Of a stretch of DNA of 64,000 nt, positions 54,356 to 64,000 are shown piece after piece; positions within the stretch are counted from its first letter, which is position 1; each line of letters begins with the position of its first letter. This stretch comes from Melampsora larici-populina 98AG31 (lineage: Eukaryota > Basidiomycota > Pucciniomycetes > Pucciniales > Melampsoraceae). The notes beneath the pieces were generated by a model. The model had not been told where the DNA came from and made no database searches. It saw only the letters and a program-made list of their open reading frames with translations. The position numbers and the translations under genes are program-made. The stretch covers positions 727,306 to 791,305 of the forward strand of contig NW_006768798.1 in the NCBI RefSeq assembly GCF_000204055.1. Reading direction: 5' to 3'.

Positions 54356-56378
54356 GATTGCTGATTGGAACCAAAAGCTGGAAAACAATTCTCAAAGACA
54401 ACTCATCTACTTGAGGGTTATCATACTAGTTATTCAATTATCTTTTGAGGCTTCTTGTCATCAGCACAAGGTACCCCACAACCTTTGAGAAACAGAGAAA
54501 GTTTTTTGTGTTTTTGTGCTTGGACTAGTTTTATATGCCACAGTGAGTCATTAAACTGCTCTGTCTGTATAACATACTTTGGCCACTTGGAGTCCTAAGA
54601 CATTCTTAAGCTGAATTGGGAGTTATTTAATTTTGCAGAAAAAAACACTGGTGACACAGATGCCCCATAATAAAGACACTCTGGGGCAGAGATTTCCTTG
54701 GAGTTCACTCACCCCATTGGCCCTGACAGATGACAGTCTAGCAAGCTTAAGTAGGTACCTTTCTTGAGATGTACCAGCCTACTTAAAGGAGGGACTTGCA
54801 CACAAAGTCTATATTTTGGCACAAGATTGGTTGGGGTATGTTGCCAGAAACTCATCTCCTTATAAATTGGTTTTTTACAATTGTAGGTTGCCTGAGTCCA
54901 ATATTGAAACATGTTCAACTTAGTCTCCTCTACTCCATGGAGAGAGGAGGGCAGTCTGCAGGCAGGCTCACAGACCACCTATAGCCGGTTTGTTTTCAAA
55001 CTCAGACTGACAGTGTATTGTGTGTCAGTGGGATATCAGCCTGTAGATTGTCTTTGAAGGAGGGTCTGTAGGCCGTCATTGGAGGTCTGCAGACTGTCAA
55101 TTGAGGATCAAGCAACTATTTTTTTTTGGTTTGGGTGGTCATTCATCAAGCGCAAGCAAAGGGGGACATCAAAAAAACTTGTGTTTGTTTAATCAAAACT
55201 TTTATGTTACATATTGAATACAGATATATAAAAGAAATGTACAGTCCCCTCCAAGTGGTTTACATAATCATTCAAGTTTTGCAGCGGCAGGGCCAGGGTT
55301 TTTCCTGCACCCAATGATTACGGTTACTAGGTGTGGAGACGTGTACATTATCATTTGCCAAAAGAATTGTTGAAATAATAAGGACAACCATGCTATACTT
55401 CTGGTTGATGGCAATGATGCGTTAGAAATGTATCTAGATCAATGTGATTGAGATTGTGAGTTAATTACAGTTGTTTTCAAATAGCTTGTCCAAATTTGCC
55501 TGCAAAACTTGAGCAATTTGGTGGTAAGTTTGCGGCAAGCTGTAGATGAGATGATGTTTTAAATTCCAAATTTTGATTGATAATCCATGAAAATTTGGGG
55601 TTGAATTGGGCTCAAAAGTTTTGAATAATAAGTTGAATTTGCACTTAATTGTTTTAGTCAGAGTTGTAAGGTTTCAGTTTTGGATTTGTATGGTATTTGA
55701 ACCTAATAGTGATGATGGATTGATGAATTCTCAATCCAATGTAATATCTGATTCTAACTTTCCTTTCTCAATGGTTCTTTTTCCTTTACCTTTAAGAGGT
55801 TGATTTGACAGGTAGGTATGGTTTGATGATTAAAATGAATTTGTTGGTTGAAGTTGATTGGAAAGTTTTACATTTGATTGCAGTGTAGTAAATTAGTCAC
55901 ATTTTGTTTTGGATTGAATTGAGATGAAAAAATCAACTTCAATAAATATAAAAGTGACAAAGGTTGAGTTGATTGATGGTTGAAGTAAGATTGAATATCT
56001 TGGAGATCATACAATTCAAAGTTATGTTCAAGTGGTGACTCATTGGTTTATGATGGATATACCATGAACCAACGGACTTCAATTGGCCAGTGCAGCTTTG
56101 ATTGTGTGGTTTGATGGCAAATCAAACGTGATATCTTCATCTTTGATAAGCTGGGAAAAGACCATTATACCCAGAAGTCAATATCAATAATGGTATGTTT
56201 TAAATGTGGTTGAAATTGTATACTGTGGAGGATAATTGGGGTTTAAAACATAAGAAAATGACAATACTCATAACAGGTAGTGACAAGGTTATTAAAAGTG
56301 AAGAGAAAAGGTGTCATCTGGATCTCAGCACAAAGAGGTAAATTGACCAACTGTTGAGATTCTCATGCCAGAGACCCA
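54356..56378. other. Gene-free spacer
   Basis: AT-rich with no recognised gene. Around 55010-55110 a short degenerate series of CTGCAGACTGTC-like words occurs. Confidence 0.45.
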
Positions 56379-56553
56379 TAACCTGATAACAATGTGCTAA
56401 TCGTGAGCACCTTCTCCACAACCTCAAGTGTGCAGACTTGGGTATAACTAACCTAGAGTTTTCGGAGGGAACATTAAAGATGAGAATATAAAGATGAGCA
56501 AAGTAAAGCTTCGATGTAAAGCTTGATCTAGTGGAATTCTCTTTCCAACAGAT
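56379..56553 (-). repeat. Intron-less copy of a duplicated transcript segment
   Basis: Blocks 56379-56452, 56453-56537 and 56538-56553 are contiguous here but are separated by 87 and 62 bp in the neighbouring copy at 56570-56893. Read on the minus strand the joins coincide with intron positions in that copy, so this is most simply a reverse-transcribed, spliced copy. A minus-strand frame of about 75 codons crosses both joins but resembles nothing known. Confidence 0.75.
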
Positions 56554-56569
56554 AAATATTATTATTAGC

Positions 56570-56893
56570 TAACCTGATAACAATGTGCTAATCGTGAGCA
56601 CCTTCTCCACAACCTCAAGTGTGCAGACTTGGGTATAACTAACCTAAAAACACCAACAACACAAAAGTAGAAAAAGTAAACAGATAAGCTAAAGAAAGAA
56701 AAACGATATGATAACTATATGTATAAGTACCTAGAGTTTTCGGAGGGAACGTTAAAGATGAGAATATAAAGATGAGCAAAGTAAAGCTTCGATGTAAAGC
56801 TTGATCTAGTGGAATCTAACAGTATTCATCAATTAGTGTACTACGATAAAGAAAAGAAAAGGTAGCGAATGACTCACTCTCTTTCCAACAGAT
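56570..56893 (-). other. Intron-containing copy of the same segment (unidentified gene or ncRNA)
   Basis: Minus strand: exon end 56893-56878, intron 56877-56816 (GTGAGTCATT ... ACTGTTAG, with branch-like ACTAAT), exon 56815-56731, intron 56730-56644 (GTACTTATAC ... TTTTTAG), exon 56643-56570. Both inserts have GT...AG ends and normal fungal sizes. The parent gene is not identified. Sequence upstream on this strand (56894-57100) may be its 5' part. Confidence 0.65.
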
Positions 56894-58215
56894 GGGGAAA
56901 GAGAGTAAGGGAGACACGAGGGTACAATATATGAGACACAGGACACAGATTCAATAAGACACATTGGGAATGATTCTCGCTAACATTAGTTGGGAAACTA
57001 TCGTGCACACACATCAAGTATCAGTAATCACTTCTAGACGAGAATCTCAAAAACACTACACTTCTTGATCCTACATTTCACGCTCAACTATCAAACTGGT
57101 GACAGTCTTGATTGTCTTTCAACACCTGATAGAAAGAAAATTGAAGAGGGATGAAGGTGTTGGTAGGAAAGAGGAAATTAATGAGCTGGTTTGGCAAAAC
57201 TATCAAGTCACAAATTTTATTTATCCCAAGGATCAAGGGCCCAAACACCAATATAAAGCTGTTTGTTGTTTTAGCCTTCTATGGAGTTTTTGAGGGTGAG
57301 ACAATCTTCTCTTGCACCAGAAATTCCAAACCAAAGAATAAACATCTGCAGACCTGCTACAGACAGTTTTTGGGCAGGCACCTGGCCGGTTACAATCGTT
57401 CTTTAAAGACCATCTGCAGATCAATTTCAGATGGTTTCAGGGCAAGCAATAGGTTGTGTGTAGCCTTTCTTAAAAGCCCATTTTCAGGCCTTTTGTAGAT
57501 GGTCTTGAGGCACACAATAGGTGGTATGTATCCCTTTTTCAAAGATCATCTGCAGGCCTTTTACAAGCTACTTCCAGGCTAATATCAGGCTCATTTATGA
57601 CCCAACTGTTCTGGGACCTCTCTGACCATTCTTGGGCCCAGAATCTCCCTGTGGTTCACAACCTCACACTCTGTGTTTCTCAAGAGACAAAGTTGTTCCA
57701 TAGACACAGAGAAAGCTTGTTGTTTTGAATGTACACCAAGACTAAGATTTCAAATATGGCCAGATTAGTGCAATTTTGGACCTGTGGCTCCAAAGGACTT
57801 CTATGTGTATCTCCAAAACCATTTTAGTAATTGAGAAACCAAGAGTCTGAAGTTATAGAGGAGATCAAAGCAAATATTTTTTTGGACCAAGGCAAGTTGA
57901 ATTTGTAAAAAATGTTTATATGGAAATGTGTTTTTAGTCAAGGGCCCTGACCAATCTTGTGACAAATTTTAGACTTTTGGTGTAAGAACATCCCCAGTAC
58001 ATCAAAAGATAGAAATGGCCAGAGCTGATCAAGGAGATAAAGACAGGTCAAGCTAGCATCAAGTCCCTTCCAAAGTGGGAGTAAAAGCGCCAGTAAAATA
58101 CCACTGCAAAATTGCACATCTTGCATGTGGAAAAACATCAGTATGAAAGTGGTTATTGAGAGCTCAAAGTTGTGTCATTGAATTCATAGCTTAGTTGTAA
58201 GAGCTGCAATCAAAC
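56894..58215. other. Spacer with a degenerate roughly 105-bp tandem repeat
   Basis: 57340-57590 contains two to three diverged units with GATCATCTGCAG/ACCATCTGCAG and ATAGGTTGTGTGTAGCC/ATAGGTGGTATGTATCC. No gene recognised. Confidence 0.4.
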
Positions 58216-58218
58216 TAA

Positions 58219-58954
58219 GAGCACCCACTATCATGAGGGTGATTTATCGTAGATTTAGCGTTCCTGAGCGCGAAAATTAATCAGGCGTGTTTTACCAAAG
58301 TTGGTAGCCGCATGAAATCCACTATGGGATGATGTAACATATGATTTACCAACGATAAATCACTGTAAATCAATGGTTTCCATAGTGGTCTGATTTTGAA
58401 ATGAATTATCTCATTTCTCATTTCTTTCATCCAAAAAAATTTCATTCAATGCCTGCTCCGAGTTCCTTGAAAAGACGGATCAACTGTCTTTTGTCGTCTT
58501 CAAACAACAATGAGGAACAACAAGAGTATGGCCAAATGGTCTTTGACTACTTGTTTGATAAACCTCCACCTCCTCCACCTCCTCACACTCGCATCCGAAT
58601 AGATCAAGACCGTGCTGAACCTGTTCAGCAATTGTATGATGACTATTTCATCCCCTTTTGAGGATGAGTTTTGAAGTTCAAACTTTGAAATCGAGGTTTC
58701 CGGGTTTGAACTTTGAGATTTGAAGTCTTGATTTGTGAAGTTTTGAAGTTTGAGGTTTTGAAAAATGCCGTTGTTGACCGATTATCGTACGATAAATCAA
58801 GTCGTAGGCTTGCATAGATCTGAGCACGCGGGGTGCAAGATTTAACGCAGCATTACGGACTGCATGTCTAAATCAAGTCGATAGTGGACCTGAGGGTATT
58901 TTAGCGTTACGGTAACGCTAAATCACCCAGTTAGCGCAACCTTAGTGGGTGCTC
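58219..58954. mobile_element. PIF/Harbinger-like element, copy C, with transposase remnant (736 bp)
   Basis: Ends GAGCACCCACTATCATGA ... CTTAGTGGGTGCTC, flanked by TAA (58216-58218 and 58955-58957). The outer about 140 bp on each side are homologous to MITEs A and B. The middle (58363-58788), lacking in A and B, carries an open frame resembling the start of a Harbinger transposase. An 11-bp direct repeat ACGATAAATCA (58352-58362 and 58789-58799) brackets this middle part. Confidence 0.85.
58401..58661 (+). pseudogene. N-terminal fragment of a Harbinger-type transposase
   Basis: 86 codons, Lys/Arg- and Ser-rich at first (PSSLKRRINCLLSSSNNN), a run of seven Pro, then TRIRIDQDRAEPVQQLYDDYF. The last part resembles the RxRIxRDxxxxxxxLxxDYF segment near the start of plant-type PIF/Harbinger transposases. 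The DDE nuclease domain is missing. Assignment rests on this short likeness plus the TAA target duplication of the surrounding element. Confidence 0.5.
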
Positions 58955-58957
58955 TAA

Positions 58958-59336
58958 GAGCAGAAACAGAAAATCAATTATTGCCTAGAACTTATGAAAA
59001 ACAGAGAGAATTTGTCAAAACTGCAAAGGAGAGAAAAAACCAAAAAAAAAACTGGATCCAGACTTGGACATTAATATACTTCACTTTTACAAATCATTAA
59101 ACAAATCACAAAACTAAAAGAAGTGAAAATGCTAAAAAGAGGTGTGGTGGTACATTCAAACTTGAAAAAATATAAGATTCACTTGTGAATCAAGTGAGAC
59201 AATGTGCTAAATGTAGATGAAAAAAAAACAAAATGCTTTAAAATAGGCAATAATGCATAAAGGACTTGGTTCACTTTGCAACAATAATCATTGAATTCAG
59301 GCATGGCGGACAATCGGATCAACCTAGTCGGAATTT
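58958..59336. other. Spacer downstream of VTC4
   Basis: AT-rich, likely 3' UTR; nothing else seen. Confidence 0.5.
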
Positions 59337-62300
59337 TCATTGATCCAAGCGTAAATAGAAGCTATGACACAAATTCAGCCAAGAACTTGTCAGAAATAGG
59401 ATGTTGGATTCATATGATGAATTTGCTTACTTGATAAACACCGCCAAGAAAAGGATACCACATAATGCTGTCGGGCCGTATGGATCATGATATCCGGAAG
59501 CCGAGCGCTGTCTTATACTCATGACTCTCCAAACATAGGTCCCAGTACTATAGATGATTGATAACAAGGCAACAACGGTGAATGTGATGGATGCGGTGAA
59601 CCCAACGTGGTCGTCAACAGCGGTGAAACTCATCAGGGTTACTGCTATAGCGCCCAGCAGCGTAGAGAATTCAAGCCAAGTCTGTTATATACATATTGAC
59701 AATCTGATTAGCAATGAAACTTCCACTGATCATGTCGGGTGACAGAACAAGACAACTCACCAAAAAGGTTCTTTCGGTGGCAAAGTATACTTTGGGCTCG
59801 ACTCGAACCGGTACTGCAACTCGCTTACCACGGGGAGCCTGGAAATGTCGAATCCATTCAACACCACTCTCTCTAGGTGCTGTGGCTCCAACAACCTTTG
59901 GACCTTCATCCGCCAAGTCAGATTCCGCATCGGATGCGTCCGCGTGATTTTCTTGTGACCCAGATTCGACAGCATTACGAGACCTTAATTTCTTTGCCTT
60001 GACTTTCAACATCTTTCTGAGATTACCGGGCGTCAATTTAGCCAAGTAGGCTGGCTCGACCAGGGAAGAAATTTGATGGGAACCTGTTTCTGCGTCCATT
60101 GATATAGTGTCTACTGCTTCAGATGGCGAGGGCTTCGTAGCTCCTATTGGTGGAATTGCATGTGAAGACGGTTGTGGATCTGATGACCGGTTTTTTTCTC
60201 TGGCTGCTTTTGCTTCTGCTACGGCGTCGGGCGGCAATCCAGCCCAGCGACTTTCCTCGGTGTGGTTGGCAATTTGTTGTAATCGCTCCTCGCCGCTCTC
60301 TGCTCCGTCCTCGTCTTCTGATAATGGTTCAGTGTATGCATTCGATTTGCCAGCTTTGTCTCCTTGCTTGCTTGCCTTCACGGGGATGCGACCTGACGCG
60401 TTATCGGAGGAGGGTTTCGGAGGACTATTGGACCCCTGACCTCTATCAATGACTTTCAGGGAGGGGTCGGCTTTGAGGATGTCGATTTCCATTTGAGGCA
60501 ACCAAAAAGGCACCAAGCAAACGCGATCGGGCATCAATGTAGCGCAACCATGAATGACTGATATGATCGAGTCGGTTTGATGGAAATGTAACGACAAGAA
60601 AGGATCATCTCAATCAGTTGACTGCGTTTTAATCGCCATCTATAAACATTCAGCTCGCATGTTGTATGTGACTTCGAGAGACTTACACTTGGAAAATTTA
60701 GGGACAGCTTCAACCAGGGGACCGGAAACGAGGTCTTTCACCCATTCAGGGGGTTCTTGACCTAACTGGGTTTGAAGTTTCACTTCCAATACACCGTACG
60801 GAAACAGGTGTTTATCATCGGAATCCACATTATCGAAGGGGAAGTCGATTCCAACATCTTTTCGACGCCAATTATTGTCCGGTCTCCTGATTTTTCCATC
60901 CCAGTTGTCTTCTCTGATGAGTGTGAGGTCAGTATCAAACGAGATTCGGACTCGAGCGTCACCTGGCTGCTGGAAGGCTGTCCGGTTATAAAAAGTACGA
61001 ACGCAAGGTTGAAGGTCTTTTTGTTTGATTCGATCTTGGACTTCGCGTGCAAGTCGGATCATGGAATCGATCTCCTTATCTGATTTCTTGCCTTTTTTCC
61101 TTATAGCTTCAAACTGTTCATCCATTTGGATTTTTCCGTTGAGATAATCATTCAATTTGTCTTCTTTGATACTGAATCTTGCCTTCACAGACTTCTCGCC
61201 TGTCCAATCCTCTCGGTGCGTTTTACGTTCTACAAAGATTTGTGAGACAGACATATCCCCGTACCATCTCATTCGTATAGCTTCGGCGCCTTCAGTCTTT
61301 TCGAGTCGACCGAGATAGAGTTCGAGGTCCTCATTATCATAGTAGATAGAGGATATAGCAGAGTCTGAGGGTTCGAAAGCCTTCTCCGGGTTGAATACTA
61401 TGGCCGAGATGAGGGTAGAAGAAGGTTAATATATGATCAAGCCTGAAAAGGCATGAGCTGACAGGATTACCTAACACAGGTAGATGTTTGAGAACGAGTA
61501 ACTTTAAAGCTACGAAGTTACTGCGATGCACCTATCAAATCATATTCAAAAGGTTATTCAGCGAGACACTCAGCGGGACAGCGCAGATGGACACTTGAGC
61601 AGAAACTAACCCAATATTTCGTTGTCTGCCTGACAAACGCACTTTGACCGCCTCCAGCAGCGCTATCTCCTACTGGTGGATTACCTCTGGTCCGAACCAA
61701 ATTGAAGAGTCTGGATAATTGTACCACCAATGCCTCATAATTTTCTTTATAAAATGGACGCGTTTCGAGATGGTGCTGGATAAAGTCTCTTCTGAGCTCC
61801 CAGCCGGTTTTTTTCTGTGCGGTGAGGTGAGATTACAGGTTGTAGAGGAAATAACAAAGAACAATGTGTGGGTGGACTGCAAACCGCCAAGAAACATGTT
61901 CACGGAAGAATACACTGACATCATGCTTCTTAACAATCTTGATGAACGCGGTGTAGTTGAGATGTGAGAAGTGACCTACAAGCACCAATGTAGTGAGATT
62001 GACACAGAAGGAAGCCGAAGGTAAGTGGTAGGGCATAGCTGGGGGGAAAGATCTGATACGAGAGGAAAGTAGCACGGACCAAGATCGTGGACGTCGGCTA
62101 TGATGTTGGTCAGTTCTTCTTCGAGCGCAGCGTATCTCTCTTCTGTATCCTCGTCTGGCTCGCCATCACTCGTGTGACTGATGATTGCCTCTTCGTCGGC
62201 ATCATCGCCTGCCCGTGTGGCACTAGACTTGCTGGAATCATCTGGGTTTCGAGTCCCTGGAGTGTTGCTTATGAGGTTCTTGACTTCTATCTCGTAGAAA

Positions 62301-62628
62301 GTAATCGATTCGTGAAGATCCAATATCTGTGACCACATGGTGTGCATGATGAAAGGAAGTGAGCAACGTATGATAGTACTTTTGTCAAAGAAAAGAGCAT
62401 TGTGAGATGATCAAGGGGAAGGGTAAGATGATCCACCTTTCGTTCTTGGAAATCAGCTACTTTTTGTAGCTCCTTGTCGAGCTCACTGACAAAAGCCTGT
62501 TCATCGGTGTCATCCCATTGTTGTTTACTTTGACGATGCTTGATAAATTTTTTGAGACCGGAATAATCGACGTAATAATTCGACCATTCCTCGTTCAAAG
62601 CTCGTTTGATTGTTACACCGAACTTCAT
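59337..62628 (-). CDS. VTC4: Vacuolar transporter chaperone 4, polyphosphate polymerase
   Basis: Catalytic subunit of the VTC complex, which makes polyphosphate from ATP at the vacuole membrane and moves it inside; its SPX domain senses inositol pyrophosphates and so phosphate status. The start at 62628 gives the classic SPX opening [15 protein letters not shown], with [12 protein letters not shown]. After several introns comes the tunnel-shaped polymerase domain: [71 protein letters not shown] and [14 protein letters not shown] long acidic/Ser-rich linker precedes [18 protein letters not shown] and three membrane segments ([26 protein letters not shown]). The last exon adds NFYLRLDQ, TGA at 59337-59339. 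Family length and order are normal. Confidence 0.95.
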
Positions 62629-64000
62629 GTTGATGATTAGCGAATGGAAAAGTATGCGGTTCTTGATGAATTGATCTTCAACATGCACTCTTGCTGAGAA
62701 GTGCTTTTTGGCGATTTGAACAATTTGATCCGACTGAATTTCTACACCGCAACACGGTTCTCCCGTGGATGTCCGTGCATACCCGGTGAAGTCCGTCTGA
62801 GGTCTAGCCAGGTCCGACACGGTCCCCGGTGTCCTCGTCCAGCTGAATTCATGGCCCGTGGCACGTCATCAGAGCTCGAGTGCGTGCAGGAAGTGCACGG
62901 AGGTGCAAGGTAACAAGGGAAGCATCGTAATGAGACGAAAAAGAAGTGAAACGAGAACTGTGATGAACTCTCACGGGTCACCGGTGGATACATACATATA
63001 TCAATGAGGATAGCAAAAGATAACAAATGATTATGGCCGATTGTGGTTGTGTGATTTCGAGGGCGCGGCGAACGCGCTTGTTGAGCTTACTGCGTGATCA
63101 AAGTGTCTTTTGATTTTAACCTTGTTCTCCTCATCTATCCACGGGATTTCTTTGACCTTTCAACCTTTGGCATACATATCAGGCTATACATATTCTGATG
63201 AGCCGGTGCTGACCAGTTCAACAGCGATTGGCTCAAAAGAATCCAAATGTTATTGGATGTCGTCTCTCATCATGGTCATGACATCCGCTTGCTTTTCATG
63301 ACCAGTTTTATCCAAAATCCTGATCTCGATCGCTATCGAACGGCCAGATATGGAGGGGACTCTCTCTCCTGAGTTGCAGGGGCGTATCGATGCATCTTGA
63401 ATTGCTTCCAAGGCTGACCCCAAGTTGAACCTCCGATGACATCATATCGGTGAATGACCCAGTTTGAACCAGTCTAAGTCGCATCTGAAAGTCGAATTCA
63501 CCTCCGCATTCGATATCCACCCCGCCGTGGATCGGCTGCTCGTGATCGATTGTATAGCCTCGGTATTTCGATACTCACTGACCCCAAAGCTGCGGGAAAG
63601 ATGCCGACTTTCGTCTCTCCACATGATCTACAAGCTTTACTTTACAGAGCTTGACGTAAAAAAATGAGTCCGTCCCCAGACACCAAGACATCGACCAAGC
63701 TCTAGCTTGCGGACTGAATGATACTGCCGATTTGGCTGAGAACATATGCCTCACTCCAGCCCATTGCTCCAAGAGCTCCAAGCCTTCTTGGGAACGATTC
63801 GGGGAGTTATAAATTCGAGATCTTCCAACAGCCGGATTGTATTCTCCATTCCATCTTTCATCACTGATTATTATCTTCAAGCCACACATTCACTTTAATG
63901 ATACCTCTGCTGGTCTCTTATTAGCGCTTTTGATCAATAAGCGAGAGTACCTTATCGCGTGTCTCATCTTCCTCTTTCTTTCCCACAGCTACTGAGCTGG
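62629..64000 (-). other. VTC4 upstream region and unassigned coding-like DNA
   Basis: 63060-63890 on the minus strand has protein-like stretches (EIPWIDEENKVKIKRHFDH before a GTAAGC donor; LGSALEAIQDAS and SIAIEIRILDKTG; a 104-aa frame at 63575-63889 that runs into a GTGAGT donor). They lie in different frames, as expected of short exons, but also include stops. No family recognised. It may be a gene extending past the window or a pseudogene. Confidence 0.3.

Noticed and set aside
1..64000. CRISPR arrays, rRNA genes, bacterial-type operons
   Set aside because: None seen; intron structure and transposon types show eukaryotic DNA.

Overview
The window looks like a chromosome piece from a filamentous basidiomycete. 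The genes are eukaryotic and rich in short introns (mostly 50-100 bp, GT-AG, with one GC-AG intron). The DNA is AT-rich and crowded with transposons of fungal type. Family make-up and TE load would fit a rust or related Pucciniomycotina, but that placement is inference. Two runs of N (30137-31044 and 42187-42286) are assembly gaps.

Layout: 1-2876 holds a decayed hAT transposon. 2877-9093 is a degenerate Ty1/copia element whose 5' LTR carries a 253-bp MITE. 9625-27309 is a gene-rich block: a GH47 alpha-mannosidase (-), an SLC49/FLVCR-like MFS carrier (+), the ArfGAP Glo3 (-), a PHD+JmjC histone demethylase of the KDM2/JHD1 type (-), and the tRNA thiolation protein Ncs2/Ctu2 (-). 27919-34965 is a young Ty3/gypsy element with apparently identical 428-bp LTRs and a GTAGC target duplication. 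35000-46400 is a transposon graveyard: an IS630/Tc1-like transposase pseudogene interrupted by an 816-bp CACTA-like element and by a 1.6-kb insertion, plus further MITEs. 46419-49830 encodes a class II (Hda1/Clr3-type) histone deacetylase with a C-terminal Arb2-like region. 50240-58960 is again repeats: three abutting PIF/Harbinger-like MITEs, nested hAT-like elements, a tandem pair of intron-containing and intron-less copies of one transcribed segment, and a larger Harbinger relative that keeps the start of a transposase. 59337-62628 encodes Vtc4, the polyphosphate polymerase. The last 1.4 kb is unassigned.

The host genes are housekeeping functions (glycan trimming, membrane transport, COPI traffic, chromatin, tRNA thiolation, polyphosphate) and do not form a recognisable pathway cluster. 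The notable biology is in the repeats. Footprints of at least five transposon superfamilies can be read to the base from target-site duplications and sister empty sites. Every in-frame stop I found in the decayed transposon genes is TGA, the product expected of CGA deamination. At 56379-56893 one copy lacks exactly the two segments that are GT...AG introns in its neighbour, the signature of an RNA-derived duplication. I found no CRISPR, rRNA or confident tRNA genes, and nothing I would call an entirely new system.
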